From Bacillota bacterium (GTDB lineage Bacteria > Bacillota > Proteinivoracia > UBA4975 > VEMY01): 64,000 nucleotides of DNA. Where the stretch lies: the NCBI GenBank assembly GCA_009711825.1, contig VEMY01000005.1, positions 1-64,000 of the forward strand, given 5' to 3'. How positions within the stretch are numbered: the stretch's first letter is position 1; every line of letters starts with the position of its first letter. Both the position numbers and the translations under genes were made by a program. Below, one piece after another: positions 16,796 to 25,411 of the stretch. Under the pieces are notes generated by a model. It did not search any database. It had not been told where the DNA came from and worked only from the letters and a program-made list of their open reading frames with translations.

Positions 16796-17421
16796 CAATC
16801 CACCTCCAAAGAATGTTTGGTGGTCTCGGTCGGCCAAAAGAATTGCATAACCGATAGAAATCCCAGGAAACAACTGAGGAATCCGGCAGCCACCAAGTGT
16901 AAACCACCATATGTCAACCAGGCTACAAGGGAAAAAGCACTGATAATTAGCAACCATAATCCCCAAAGTAAAGCTCGGCCGCGATTACCCGGCTTTGTAT
17001 CGGGCAGGGACGAGCGCAAGGCCAGACGCTGCAGCCAATCCGGCAGTCGATACTCCAATAACGAAAAACATAGAATTAGAGCTGCAATAATCTGCAGAGT
17101 CAAAACAACAGTAATGAGTCCGCTGAGCCAAACTAAGGTTGCGGGATACAGGGTAATCATATACTTGATTCCCCAGTAACCAAAGCAACCACCCAATAAC
17201 CAATCTTTGCCTTCCCGGGCCCACCAATGGTACCAATATATGTGCCGGCTGCCTGCCCAATGCAACCTGCCCGCAAGTCTGCCGCTGGCAAGCTCAACCC
17301 ACTGCCGCCAACCTAAAGCAACCAACCGGTATTTGGCGCCGGTAACAAGCAGTAAGAGTAAATAGGGTGTACCGAGCATCAACAGTTCCACAAAATCACC
17401 GCCTGTACAATCAGTTCTCAT
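16795..17421 (-). CDS. Membrane protein coupled to a GNAT enzyme
   Basis: Up to 208 aa with about five hydrophobic segments (YLLLLLVTGAKY, then TLVWLSGLITVVLTLQIIAALILCF, and two near the C-terminus). The start is uncertain: ATG at 17421 has a weak ribosome site, while a GTG at 17391 has GGCGGTGA upstream. Trp/Tyr-rich loop HIYWYHWW lies near residue 60. It is translationally coupled to the acetyltransferase, which may modify a substrate in or at the membrane. Family not recognised. Confidence 0.6.
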   Translation of the reverse strand: MRTDCTGGDFVELLMLGTPYLLLLLVTGAKYRLVALGWRQWVELASGRLAGRLHWAGSRHIYWYHWWAREGKDWLLGGCFGYWGIKYMITLYPATLVWLSGLITVVLTLQIIAALILCFSLLEYRLPDWLQRLALRSSLPDTKPGNRGRALLWGLWLLIISAFSLVAWLTYGGLHLVAAGFLSCFLGFLSVMQFFWPTETTKHSLEVD

Positions 17422-17498
17422 TGAAATTCGACGTCCGACCAGTTTTTCCCTGCTGACAGGCGGGTACGTTCATATGACAAAATGAGACCGCTACGGCC

Positions 17499-17942
17499 TC
17501 ATTTATTGATTGTAATCTGCTCTCTAGCCAATTCATCACAGCGATTGTTGAACTCGTTATCAGCGTGGCCCTTAACCCAGACCCAGGTAATGTCATGTCC
17601 CTGAATCAGCTGCAACAATTGTTGCCAAAGGTCGATATTCTTAACCTTGCCCTGTTTAAAATTATTTCGCTGCCAGCTTTCCAGCCAGCCTTTGTTGAAT
17701 GCATTAATAATAAGTTCAGAATCACTATAGACGGTGACCCGACATGGTTCTTTCAGGGCACGAAATCCTTCAATCACTGCCCGCATCTCCATCCGGTTAT
17801 TTGTGGTTTGCTCCTCAAACCCGCTGAGTTCCTTTTTATGGGCACCAAACATGAGAATAGCGGCCCAGCCTCCAGGCCCGGGGTTGCCAGAACATGCGCC
17901 ATCGGTATATAGCGTAACAGCCTTTAGTTCTCTTATCATCAT
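17499..17942 (-). CDS. rnhA: Ribonuclease HI
   Basis: Cleaves the RNA strand of RNA-DNA hybrids in the cytoplasm. The DEDD active site is visible as Asp in YTDGACSG, Glu in NRMEMRA, Asp in YSDSELI and Asp in KGHADN. The start is the ATG-ATG pair at 17942, 147 aa, behind GGAGGACGAG; the longer in-frame start lacks a ribosome site. It includes the basic-protrusion region between the second and third acidic residues in partial form. Monocistronic. Confidence 0.95.
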   Translation of the reverse strand: MMIRELKAVTLYTDGACSGNPGPGGWAAILMFGAHKKELSGFEEQTTNNRMEMRAVIEGFRALKEPCRVTVYSDSELIINAFNKGWLESWQRNNFKQGKVKNIDLWQQLLQLIQGHDITWVWVKGHADNEFNNRCDELAREQITINK

Positions 17943-18020
17943 CTCGTCCTCCTGATAACACTGCTTCAACAGTATTCTCTCTTTTTACACATCAATCCTT
18001 CCCCGAGACAAAAAAAACAT

Positions 18021-18049
18021 TTGACAGACCTGCGCCCGCGTGCTATATT
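18021..18049 (+). promoter_or_regulatory. Promoter of the trpB T-box leader
   Basis: Perfect TTGACA and TATATT with 17-bp spacing. Transcription would begin near 18056, just before the first T-box, and no other promoter of similar quality lies between here and trpB. Confidence 0.85.
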
Positions 18050-18054
18050 TGTTT

Positions 18055-18293
18055 CAACTTGGCATCAAGGTAAAGCGTTGAGCGGGATTAGTACCTGCAG
18101 TTATTACGACCGCAGCGAGCCGGGGCGGTGGGAGCCGGCGTCGTTCTTGCAGCGAATGGACCCGTGAGCGTCCGGGGGAAACAAGTATCCCGGAACGGCA
18201 GCCACCGTTATCGGCTTTGAGGGGACCTGTTTACGGTCAACTAAGGTGGCACCGCGGAGATTTCCGTCCTTAAATCAGAGGACGGTTTTTTAT
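18055..18293 (+). promoter_or_regulatory. Trp T-box leader, first of two
   Basis: A complete T-box riboswitch: stem I region, specifier TGG at 18157-18159 in the GAATGGACC context, T-box sequence AAGGTGGCACCGCGG at 18243-18257, and terminator arms CCGTCC/GGACGG at 18264-18285 with a TTTTTTAT run. Uncharged tRNA-Trp should promote read-through. Confidence 0.95.
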
Positions 18294-18299
18294 ATCCAA

Positions 18300-18537
18300 A
18301 TAAAAACAATGGAAAGTGATGATTGGGAGTAGTACCTGACAAACAGGGGCTTTCCAGCGAGCCGGGATGGTGTAAGCCGGCAGCGTCTGGTCAGGGAATG
18401 GACCCAGGAGCGCCCGGGGGAATTAAGTACCCCGGCCGGCAGCCGCCGTTACCGGCAAAAGAGCGGACCTGGTTACAGGTCAACTAAGGTGGCACCGCGG
18501 CTTACCCCCGTCCTTTTTTGAGGACGGTTTTTTATTT
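18300..18537 (+). promoter_or_regulatory. Trp T-box leader, second of two
   Basis: A second complete T-box with specifier TGG at 18399-18401 in the same GAATGGACCC context, T-box sequence AAGGTGGCACCGCGG at 18486-18500 and terminator arms CCGTCC/GGACGG at 18508-18527 with a long T-run. The two leaders are in series, so both must be read through before trpB is transcribed. Confidence 0.95.
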
Positions 18538-18591
18538 TGGAGGTGATGACAATGCTGTGAAGGCATACCAGATTCAGACAACCAAAGCTTT

Positions 18592-18613
18592 CCGGCACGG
18601 TTCATCATGCCGG
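18592..18613 (+). promoter_or_regulatory. Small hairpin before trpB
   Basis: CCGGCA/TGCCGG arms with a 10-nt loop between the second T-box and trpB. No T-run follows. Role unknown. Confidence 0.35.
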
Positions 18614-18660
18614 ATGTTTGAATGAAAAACTACAAAATACTCTAGAAAGGGGTCTGAAAA

Positions 18661-19869
18661 ATGCAAAACGCCTATAAAACAAAGCGGGGGTTTTACGGAC
18701 AATTTGGTGGCAGCTTTGTTCCCGAGGAATTACAAGTGGTATTAGATATCCTGGAAACCAGGTATACTGAATCGATTAACGACCCGGCCTTCACCCGAGA
18801 ACTGGACAAGATGTACCAACAGGCGATAGGACGTCCTAATCCGCTCTATTTTGCCGAACGTCTAACTGAGAATCTGGGTGGTGCCCAAATATTTTTAAAA
18901 CGAGAAGACCTAAACCATACCGGCTCCCATAAAATTAACAACGCCATCGGACAGGCGCTTCTGGCCCGGCAAATGGGTGCTAAACGGATAATCGCCGAGA
19001 CGGGTGCCGGACAGCATGGTGTGGCCACTGCGACCGCCGCCGCAATGTTTGGCCTGCCCTGCACAATTTATATGGGTGCCGAGGATATGCGCCGCCAGGC
19101 CCTGAATGTTTATCGCATGGAGTTGCTGGGCACTCGGGTCCACAAGGTTGAAGCCGGGGCCGGGACCTTGAAGGACGCAGTTGACGCCGCTTTGGAAGAT
19201 CTGATGGCCCATTACGACACCACCTATTACCTGCTGGGTTCGGCGGTAGGCCCCCACCCTTATCCGGCGATAGTCCGCCATTTCCAGGCAGTAATTGGTC
19301 GCGAAGCCAGAGAGCAAATCCTTCACCAACAGAACCGGCTGCCAGATTATGTTCTTGCATGTGTTGGCGGTGGCAGCAATGCCATCGGTCTTTTTTCCGG
19401 CTTCCTCAACGATTTAAACACCAAAATTATCGGTGTCGAACCAGCTGGTCATGGTCTAAACTCAGGAAAACACGCCGCTCCGCTTTGCAAGGGAAAACCT
19501 GGAGTCATCCACGGCTTTAAATGTCATATGTTGGGCGATAAAGCCGGCAACTCGCGGCCCACCCATTCGCTGGCCGCAGGCCTGGATTACCCCGGCGTCG
19601 GCCCAGAGCACAGCCATTTGAAAGAAACCGGTCGCGCCAACTATGTTGCAGTCACCGACCGCGAGGCCCTGGCGGCCTTCAATGTGCTATCGCGCACCGA
19701 GGGGATAATCCCCGCTCTGGAGAGCGCCCATGCTGTGGCCTATGCGTTAAAACTGGCGCCCACCTTGGCGAAAGAGCAGGCGCTTATTGTCAACCTCTCA
19801 GGGCGCGGTGACAAGGATGTGGCCCAGGTGAGTAAACTGGACAATACCGTCCCGCTCAGCCAAGTATAA
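18661..19869 (+). CDS. trpB: Tryptophan synthase beta chain
   Basis: PLP enzyme that condenses indole with L-serine to give tryptophan. The PLP lysine is Lys91 in [10 protein letters not shown]; the phosphate-binding GGGSNAIG loop and the C-terminal SGRGDKD motif are intact. Length (402 aa) and [10 protein letters not shown] start mark the classic TrpB1 form, which normally pairs with TrpA. Yet no trpA or other trp gene is adjacent: it is monocistronic behind two Trp T-boxes and before a terminator. Either trpA lies elsewhere or this copy salvages free indole. The ATG has AGAAAGGGG upstream. Confidence 0.96.
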   Translation: MQNAYKTKRGFYGQFGGSFVPEELQVVLDILETRYTESINDPAFTRELDKMYQQAIGRPNPLYFAERLTENLGGAQIFLKREDLNHTGSHKINNAIGQALLARQMGAKRIIAETGAGQHGVATATAAAMFGLPCTIYMGAEDMRRQALNVYRMELLGTRVHKVEAGAGTLKDAVDAALEDLMAHYDTTYYLLGSAVGPHPYPAIVRHFQAVIGREAREQILHQQNRLPDYVLACVGGGSNAIGLFSGFLNDLNTKIIGVEPAGHGLNSGKHAAPLCKGKPGVIHGFKCHMLGDKAGNSRPTHSLAAGLDYPGVGPEHSHLKETGRANYVAVTDREALAAFNVLSRTEGIIPALESAHAVAYALKLAPTLAKEQALIVNLSGRGDKDVAQVSKLDNTVPLSQV

Positions 19870-19884
19870 AGCAGAACAATCAAA

Positions 19885-19920
19885 AAACGGGCTGCCCCTG
19901 ATTGAGGGAACAGCCCGTTT
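19885..19920. terminator. Bidirectional terminator
   Basis: AAACGGGCTG and CAGCCCGTTT arms surround a 16-nt loop between convergent trpB and the nitroreductase-like gene. A-run on the left and T-run on the right serve both directions. Confidence 0.85.
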
Positions 19921-19930
19921 AGGACGGTTA

Positions 19931-20740
19931 TCAGTTCCAGCGCGCAGACAACTGGTAATCCCATTCAGTCGTCGGTGGTTCTTCGGCCTGGAAAAAGTCG
20001 CAATTGACACCCACGTCTTCTGCCGCCAAACGCAGGTGGCAGAGGGCGATGCCAATATCAATCGGTGTAAACCTACCGGTCAAATTCTTCAATTTTGGTC
20101 GCGCGCTGTACACGTGTATCACATTGTTATCGGGATACAACCGCCAGGGCTGCCGATTGACTGCTGAAGGAGCCCGGCGCAAAGCCGACAGGATATGTTC
20201 CCAACCCGGGTTCGAATGCAACCAAGAGTCCAGGGGAAAATTCTTAGGCAGCAATCGCTCTACTGGCAACCGCCGGCTCATACCGGCGGCAGCCTTCAAA
20301 GCCCGGTTCCAGGTCTGGGATGCAGTCTGGCCCAAGGCTATCAGGGCATGAACAGTATCCGCGCCAGTAAGCTCCAACTCTTCACTGAGCTGGTTTTTAT
20401 CAAAAAAACCGCCAATCCAACAGGTTCCCAAACCCATTGCGGTGAGCTCAAGCACTATCCTCTCTACAGCAAAACCCAGGTTAAGTAGCGACTGGTGTTT
20501 GCCATCGCAGATGGCAGCTATGTACAAAGGCGCTCGTATTTTGCCGTAGCTGCCGATAAAGCCGGAGAGATGGGGATGAACTTCTTCGCCTGGCAAAAGC
20601 CGCAAACGTAACTGGTTTTCGTTGAGAAGCGAAGGGCTTTGCAAACAATGCATCACCTGCCCCGTCAGCTGCGAATTTAGTTGCTGCTGATACTGACGCA
20701 CAGATTTTCTGGTGTGTATTTGTTGAATCCAACCACCCAC
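19931..20740 (-). CDS. Nitroreductase-fold protein (TM1586 type)
   Basis: A 269-aa protein resembling a fused nitroreductase pair: an N-terminal region with RKSVRQY and a central GLGTCWIGGFF segment typical of FMN-binding nitroreductases, and a second half with SALRRAPSAVNRQPWRLY, which is the classic FMN-contacting RxxPSxxNxQPW motif. This order matches the putative TM nitroreductase family. The GTG start is 7-8 nt after GGAGG. It lies 11 bp after the upstream 20752 gene, so the two are likely one operon. Substrate unknown. Confidence 0.8.
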   Translation of the reverse strand: MGGWIQQIHTRKSVRQYQQQLNSQLTGQVMHCLQSPSLLNENQLRLRLLPGEEVHPHLSGFIGSYGKIRAPLYIAAICDGKHQSLLNLGFAVERIVLELTAMGLGTCWIGGFFDKNQLSEELELTGADTVHALIALGQTASQTWNRALKAAAGMSRRLPVERLLPKNFPLDSWLHSNPGWEHILSALRRAPSAVNRQPWRLYPDNNVIHVYSARPKLKNLTGRFTPIDIGIALCHLRLAAEDVGVNCDFFQAEEPPTTEWDYQLSARWN

Positions 20741-20751
20741 AATTTTTCCTC

Positions 20752-21657
20752 CTATAGATCCAGGGAATATTTGTCAGGAAGAGCGAACTTCTTCCGCGCC
20801 TGCTCGTATTCTTCGGCGAACCGAGACGGCTGCGACAGCAATTGAACTAGATGATTACGGCCAAAGGCGCTTTCAATCACCTGACACATATAGGTGCCGA
20901 TTGGATATCTGGCCGTCAGCGCAGAAGCCGCTGTCAGAGCAAACTGCCGTTCCAAATCCGCACGAAGCTGTTCAGGATTACTGCTCTCGTCTTTGCATTT
21001 TTCTCTTAGTTTGGCAAAATCATGTTCCCGCCGTTTCTCTGCTGCTGCCCACTGTTGCGAGACAACACCGCTGGTGGGCAAGGTGAAGAATAGAGTGGCC
21101 GCCCCTTCCAAAAATAATTTGCTTAAAAATGACGAGACGACCTGCTCACGGGAATTTCCCGCTTGTTTGGCAAATTTTTGCGTACAAATTCGATGCACAA
21201 AATGACACAGCAAGGACAAAAGCGGCGTATCCTCGACAAAAAGCTTGCGTTTCCGCTGCTCTAAGGAAAACACATTTATTGCCAGCTGTTTCCCCTGAAA
21301 AACCACCGGCCGGCAGGCACCAGGCACAAAAAAAACTTCTGCGTCAGTTTCTACCTGTTCGGGTAAATGCCTGATCAACAATTGCTCCAGCGACACACTG
21401 GACACCCGGCCCAAAATATTTAAGATATCGGACCAACCGGCATCCTGAGCTGCGGTTGTCACCGAAGCAGCCAGCTCCCGTGCGCCCTCAAAGCCAGCCG
21501 AATTGCCGTCGGAAATCGCCCGCGCCACTTCATCGGGATTAATTCCAGCTTGTTGCCAGTAAATATTAAATCCTTGGTTAGACGTAAAATCAGCGGGTCT
21601 GGGTTCTGTCAGGGATTTAACTGACCCCAACTCGATAATGATGGACACGCCCACCAC
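20752..21657 (-). CDS. Hypothetical protein upstream of nitroreductase-like gene
   Basis: A 301-aa soluble protein with no recognised family. It has a hydrophobic helical centre (LLSLLCHFVHRICTQ and LEGAATLFF) and charged C-terminal helices. The overall pattern recalls predicted zinc-peptidase-like DUFs, but no HExxH is present. Several GTG codons cluster at the start, and the exact one is uncertain. It probably shares a transcript with the nitroreductase-fold gene downstream. Confidence 0.55.
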   Translation of the reverse strand: MVGVSIIIELGSVKSLTEPRPADFTSNQGFNIYWQQAGINPDEVARAISDGNSAGFEGARELAASVTTAAQDAGWSDILNILGRVSSVSLEQLLIRHLPEQVETDAEVFFVPGACRPVVFQGKQLAINVFSLEQRKRKLFVEDTPLLSLLCHFVHRICTQKFAKQAGNSREQVVSSFLSKLFLEGAATLFFTLPTSGVVSQQWAAAEKRREHDFAKLREKCKDESSNPEQLRADLERQFALTAASALTARYPIGTYMCQVIESAFGRNHLVQLLSQPSRFAEEYEQARKKFALPDKYSLDL

Positions 21658-21798
21658 TCCCTTGCTTGTTCCTAAGTGTATTATTCTATATTTAAAATAA
21701 TTTTCCTCTGAAAATAACCAATTTTATGCAGCAAAACACTGTATCGACTCTATGGCTGCTGGGAAAAATAGATTTGAACCCAGTAAGGAGGCGATAAA

Positions 21799-21969
21799 AT
21801 GAGCAGCAGTGGTATCGCAACCAGTTGGATTATTGTTGGCTTGGGTATCGTGGTTTCACTGATCGGTTGGTTTATTGGCGGCAATCTTGGCTCAGGTATT
21901 TTGGGCTTTGGTCTTGCCCATATCGTGCTGGGTCTGCTGGACACCGCCCGTCCCAGTGTCCGTCACTAA
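21799..21969 (+). CDS. 56-aa two-helix membrane protein
   Basis: A short frame with ATG at 21799 behind AAGGAGGCG. It encodes a glycine-rich pair of membrane helices (WIIVGLGIVVSLIGWFIGG and LGFGLAHIVLGLLD) and a short basic tail. A terminator follows at once. The clean ribosome site and terminator make it a convincing small gene of unknown function. Confidence 0.7.
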   Translation: MSSSGIATSWIIVGLGIVVSLIGWFIGGNLGSGILGFGLAHIVLGLLDTARPSVRH

Positions 21970-21996
21970 AAAATGGCACCTTAGGTGCCATTTAAT
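21970..21996. terminator. Terminator after 56-aa gene
   Basis: AAATGGCACC/GGTGCCATTT arms with a TTA loop, flanked by A and T tracts. It lies between convergent genes and may serve both. Confidence 0.8.
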
Positions 21997-22003
21997 ATTA
22001 ATT

Positions 22004-22363
22004 TTAGTCAAATAGGAGGTTATCTCCTTTTTGCAGACCGGCAGGGGTCTTAATTAAGTAATCACTGGCCCCCAGCTTCAGGGCGTGCTCAATTATTTCA
22101 CGGCGCCTATAAGAAGTCACCATCGTAATTTCCGGCTTATAATCTTCGTATTGAACAAGTTCTTCCAAAACTCCCAGCCCATCCAGTTTGGGCATGATTA
22201 CATCAAGAAAAATCTTATCAGGACGATGATGCAGTATCCGTTCAACGGCATCGGCGCCATTATCTACTGATGCAACAATTTTATAATTTTGTTCCCTGGC
22301 CAATTCCTCAACGCGCGCGCGGGAAATGGGATCATCGTCGGCAATAATCGCTGTTTTAAACAT
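22004..22363 (-). CDS. Stand-alone response regulator receiver domain
   Basis: A 119-aa CheY-like receiver: acidic pocket Asp9-Asp11, phospho-acceptor Asp54 in FLDVIMP, Thr83 and Lys105, all in the normal order. There is no output domain; it ends soon after helix 5. The start at 22363 has AGGAGGGAGAAG before it. No histidine kinase is adjacent, so its partner is elsewhere. It is divergent from the GNAT gene at 22510. Confidence 0.92.
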   Translation of the reverse strand: MFKTAIIADDDPISRARVEELAREQNYKIVASVDNGADAVERILHHRPDKIFLDVIMPKLDGLGVLEELVQYEDYKPEITMVTSYRRREIIEHALKLGASDYLIKTPAGLQKGDNLLFD

Positions 22364-22509
22364 CGGCTTCTCCCTCCTGCCGTTTTTTATTTTATTCAAC
22401 ATTAACAGCAAAATCCCTGCTAATTCCAAAAAAAAAACCGCACTTTGTTGTGGTAAACCGTGAGAAAATAAACTATAATTTATCTAGTAACTAGTAGGGG
22501 GGAGTGAGC

Positions 22510-23583
22510 ATGTCGTATCCAATAGAGGCATTAGATTTTCAAAAGGATTTTCCTGAGTTCAGCCGTCTGTTTAAGGTCATCTATGATGGCAAAGAGCCAT
22601 GCCGAAGCATGTATGAATGGCTGTTTGTCAAAAATGTTTTTAATCGTGAAGGCCATTTCCTGCACGTGGCCAAAGATGGCGCCAAGGTTGTTGCCTCTGA
22701 CTGTCTGCTTCCTGTGCCAGTCATAATCAATGGCAACCAGTATAATGCCGCCTGGTCAATTCGGACAATGACGGACCCTGAGTATCAACGCCGGGGAATT
22801 TTCCGGGCCCTGACAAATCACAATATTGAAGCTGCTCGCAGGCAGGGAATTGATCTAATTCTTGGCTTTGCCAACAACAATTCCTACCCGGGGTACGTCA
22901 AATTTGGCTGGGAAGTGCTGTTTGAGCGCACCGCCAGTTACCGACCACTGAATCTAGAAAAAGCCCTGACAAAAAAGCTTCGTCTGCCGGGGCTGGCCAA
23001 GCTGGCCAATGAGGGATATCGGCGCTATGACCACAGAAAGTTACAGGCCAACTCCCATCGACATACCGGTTGGTTTCGTTTTACCAACTCAACACAAGCG
23101 CCGCCGGAAACTGATAGTTTATGGGCAAAAATGCATAACTTTGCACCAATCATGGTAGCACGACATCACAAATATTGTGACTGGCGCTACAACCAAAGGC
23201 CTAACCACAAGTACAAGTTTATCACCGCATACCAAGGCGCAGAACCGGCCGGCCTCTTGATCTGGCGAATGCTTAAAAACGGCTCGGCGCTTTTAGTGGA
23301 CTATGTCGGCCCCCGTAGCAAAGATCTCATTGTTGCTCTGGCAAATCAGGCCCTGATTCAAGCAAGGAATAACGGAGCCAATTTGATGTTGGAAAGTACT
23401 GGTCCGTATTTCAGAGCGGAGCTAAAAACCCTAGGCTTTAGAGATCTCGGGCGCCCTTTGCAAAACAATCACTTCATTGCTCTGCGCCTTAACGAAAAAT
23501 TGGATTCCAAAATCCTGGGATCTGAAGAAAACTGGTTTTTTTCCTATGGAGACAGCGAGTTCGATCTCGATGCAGGCTTCTAG
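22510..23583 (+). CDS. GNAT-family acetyltransferase, large
   Basis: A 357-aa protein with an N-terminal GNAT domain: WSIRTMTDPEYQRRGIFRAL is strand 4 plus the acetyl-CoA-binding loop, and ILGFANNNSYPGYVKFGW is the closing motif. The C-terminal half looks like a second degenerate GNAT-fold domain, as in Eis-like or FemX-like proteins. The ATG at 22510 is spaced 6-7 nt from GGGGGGA, better than the GTG two codons before. Monocistronic, with terminator. Substrate unknown. Confidence 0.78.
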   Translation: MSYPIEALDFQKDFPEFSRLFKVIYDGKEPCRSMYEWLFVKNVFNREGHFLHVAKDGAKVVASDCLLPVPVIINGNQYNAAWSIRTMTDPEYQRRGIFRALTNHNIEAARRQGIDLILGFANNNSYPGYVKFGWEVLFERTASYRPLNLEKALTKKLRLPGLAKLANEGYRRYDHRKLQANSHRHTGWFRFTNSTQAPPETDSLWAKMHNFAPIMVARHHKYCDWRYNQRPNHKYKFITAYQGAEPAGLLIWRMLKNGSALLVDYVGPRSKDLIVALANQALIQARNNGANLMLESTGPYFRAELKTLGFRDLGRPLQNNHFIALRLNEKLDSKILGSEENWFFSYGDSEFDLDAGF

Positions 23584-23586
23584 AAG

Positions 23587-23624
23587 ACTGCGCCGTGTGG
23601 CATTCACGCGGTGCAGTTTTTTTA
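23587..23624 (+). terminator. Terminator after GNAT gene
   Basis: ACTGCGCCGTG pairs imperfectly with CACGCGGTGCAGT across a short loop, followed by seven Ts. Confidence 0.85.
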
Positions 23625-23628
23625 TCCA

Positions 23629-23657
23629 TTGACAGTGGCTACTTGAGCTATCATAAT
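23629..23657 (+). promoter_or_regulatory. Promoter of the flavoprotein gene
   Basis: Perfect TTGACA and CATAAT with 17-bp spacing, 37 bp before the start codon of the gene at 23694. Confidence 0.75.
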
Positions 23658-23693
23658 TTATAATATGGATAATCTTTCCGGGAGGTTGACCGA

Positions 23694-24278
23694 ATGCAAA
23701 TAACTGCTCTTAGCTGTGGCCGCCCCCAGGGCAACAGCGCTGCCCTGGCCGATTACTTTCTACAGCAACTTACCGGATTTGCCACCACCAGTCACCATAT
23801 CCAGCTGGCAACTGCGGCAATTACACCCTGCGGCAATTGTGAATACCGCTGTTTTTCCGGTAGCTGTCCTTATGATGATGAAGCAGATGCCATCCTCTCA
23901 AAACTTTATTCGTCAGATATCACTGCGCTGTTTGTACCTACATATGGTGGGTTGCCGCCGGCAACCTGGGTAGCGCTGATGCAAAGGCGCCAAAGCATGG
24001 ATTGGAAACGGCAAAATCCGCGTCAGTTTCTTGTAGGAGTTGTGCTAGCCAATGCGGCGGGCGCTACCAGCAAAGAACACACTCCCAAGATTATTGAAGC
24101 CACGGTGGCAGACTGGGGTGCAGCCAAAACAGCGTATATGCAGGTAGAGCCTCGGGAGCACCAACAATCCTCCCTCACTCCAGACCTTATTTTGGCCGGA
24201 GATGTCCAAAGGAAACTATCCGGTATCGTTGATAAAATTTACGTTTGGCATCAGGGTCGGACAGCAAACCAAATTTAA
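23694..24278 (+). CDS. NADPH-dependent FMN reductase-like flavoprotein
   Basis: A 194-aa flavodoxin-fold protein. The phosphate loop is SCGRPQGNSAALAD, followed by a CGNCEYRC-x4-CPYDDE cysteine cluster typical of iron-sulfur flavoproteins and related FMN reductases in anaerobes, and the aromatic PTYGGLPPA flavin-contacting loop. The three or four clustered Cys could hold a [4Fe-4S] centre or act as redox thiols. It has its own promoter and start behind GGGAGG. Role probably in electron transfer or oxidative-stress defence. Confidence 0.8.
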   Translation: MQITALSCGRPQGNSAALADYFLQQLTGFATTSHHIQLATAAITPCGNCEYRCFSGSCPYDDEADAILSKLYSSDITALFVPTYGGLPPATWVALMQRRQSMDWKRQNPRQFLVGVVLANAAGATSKEHTPKIIEATVADWGAAKTAYMQVEPREHQQSSLTPDLILAGDVQRKLSGIVDKIYVWHQGRTANQI

Positions 24279-24286
24279 AGTATGCG

Positions 24287-24319
24287 CCACTTGGGGTCAT
24301 CACCCTTGGGGCGCTTTTA
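24287..24319 (+). terminator. Imperfect terminator after flavoprotein
   Basis: GCGCC/GGCGC arms with G-rich inner pairing and a TTTTACTTTT tail between convergent genes. Imperfect stem, hence moderate certainty. Confidence 0.5.
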
Positions 24320-24868
24320 CTTTTCCCGGCGAATATGTTTGGCCAGCATAATATCCGGTTTGCCAGCTCCGTTGGCGTCGGGAATAACGCCGACAATTTC
24401 ATACCCTTGCTTTATGTAAAATTCGTAGGGGTGGCCATGGAAATTTTCTATATGTTGAAGTTTTTTCAGCACGCCGGGGAAAAGCTCACAATTGCCGATA
24501 CTTGTCTCGCCCTTGGTGTCATCGCTGCCAATATAAATTGTGCCGCCTCCGCGAACGCTGATTTCGGCTTCCAGGTCAGCCACTAGAGCCGCGCCCAAGC
24601 CCTGGCCGCGATAGCCCTCCCGCACCATCAGGGGGTGCAGCTCCCAACACATGCCATTATAAGCAGGCAGAGCGCCAATCATGCCCAAAACCAGATTTCC
24701 TTCAACGGCAATTCGGGCAATCCGGTCGGTGGCCAATAATTCCTCCACCTCGTCTCTGGCAGCGGCCAGTGTCGGCCACCCGTCAGGACAGGGAAAAGCC
24801 TGATGTAAAAGCTCAGCAACCTGCTTGACTTGCTCAGTACCTGCGACAAAATCGGTAATGTTTACCAT
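24317..24868 (-). CDS. GNAT-family acetyltransferase
   Basis: A 183-aa single-domain GNAT. EGYRGQGLGAALV is the acetyl-CoA pyrophosphate loop (RGxGxG/A) and EFYIKQGYEIVGV the closing motif. The start MVNITDF at 24868 is preferred, because GAGGTG lies 4-5 nt before it while the ATG six codons upstream overlaps the ribosome site. Monocistronic. Confidence 0.85.
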   Translation of the reverse strand: MVNITDFVAGTEQVKQVAELLHQAFPCPDGWPTLAAARDEVEELLATDRIARIAVEGNLVLGMIGALPAYNGMCWELHPLMVREGYRGQGLGAALVADLEAEISVRGGGTIYIGSDDTKGETSIGNCELFPGVLKKLQHIENFHGHPYEFYIKQGYEIVGVIPDANGAGKPDIMLAKHIRREK

Positions 24869-24977
24869 TATACACCTCTTTTCCAATCTTACTGCAATAC
24901 CAAACTAAAACTATTAGCATTAGTCTACCGCTTTTTCAAGGCTTTGAAAACATCATGAAGATGCTTTTTAGTATAGA

Positions 24978-25003
24978 AGCTCAACCCCAGGGCGAAGTTG
25001 AGC
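24978..25003 (-). terminator. Terminator overlapping the EIIA-like stop codon
   Basis: AAGCTCAAC/GTTGAGCTT arms; the gene's last codons and TGA lie in the hairpin. The T-tract on the minus strand is poor. Confidence 0.5.
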
Positions 25004-25373
25004 TTTTCGCCATCAAAATACCTTCTTTGCCGGCAGAAACCGCCAGCTCTAAAAGCTGGATAAAACTGAGCTCTGAACGGCTCTTCAGCACAGCCATCAG
25101 CATTGGTAGATTGGCCCCATAGACAACCTTAGCCCGGTTTGTGAAGTCGGCGGCCACTTGGCCACATACTCCCTGCCGTGAATCCACCAAGATTAACACA
25201 GGCCCAGGGCAGTTTCTCACCAATAACTCCAGTTCCCGTCGCAAGTTATCCTCGGTATCGCCAGGTTGTAAACCCAAGGCATAGACCCCTTGCTGACGAC
25301 CAAGCACCTGCTCGGCAGCTGTTACCAACTCCAGGGCAAGCTTGCGCATTCCAAGCACAATTACCGCTGGCAT
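24981..25373 (-). CDS. EIIA-Man-like protein lacking the active-site histidine
   Basis: A 130-aa protein with the fold pattern of PTS EIIA of the mannose/DhaM family: an N-terminal strand-helix (VIVLGMRKLALELVTAAE), the ILVDSRQGVCGQVAAD segment at the usual 'D..GG.P.N' place, and GANLPMLMAVL. The phosphorylated His that should follow the first strand (position 9-10) is replaced by Met-Arg, so phosphotransfer is unlikely. No EIIB, EIIC or Dha kinase is nearby. The start at 25373 follows AAGGGGGG. A regulatory or binding role is inferred. Confidence 0.65.
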   Translation of the reverse strand: MPAVIVLGMRKLALELVTAAEQVLGRQQGVYALGLQPGDTEDNLRRELELLVRNCPGPVLILVDSRQGVCGQVAADFTNRAKVVYGANLPMLMAVLKSRSELSFIQLLELAVSAGKEGILMAKSSTSPWG

Positions 25374-25411
25374 AATGTCCCCCCTTGATTTCATCTTGGT
25401 TATAATCTTTC

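Noticed and set aside
20195-20230. GGTTCGAATGC, similar to a tRNA T-arm
   Set aside because: It lies inside the nitroreductase-like gene and no acceptor or anticodon stem can be formed around it.
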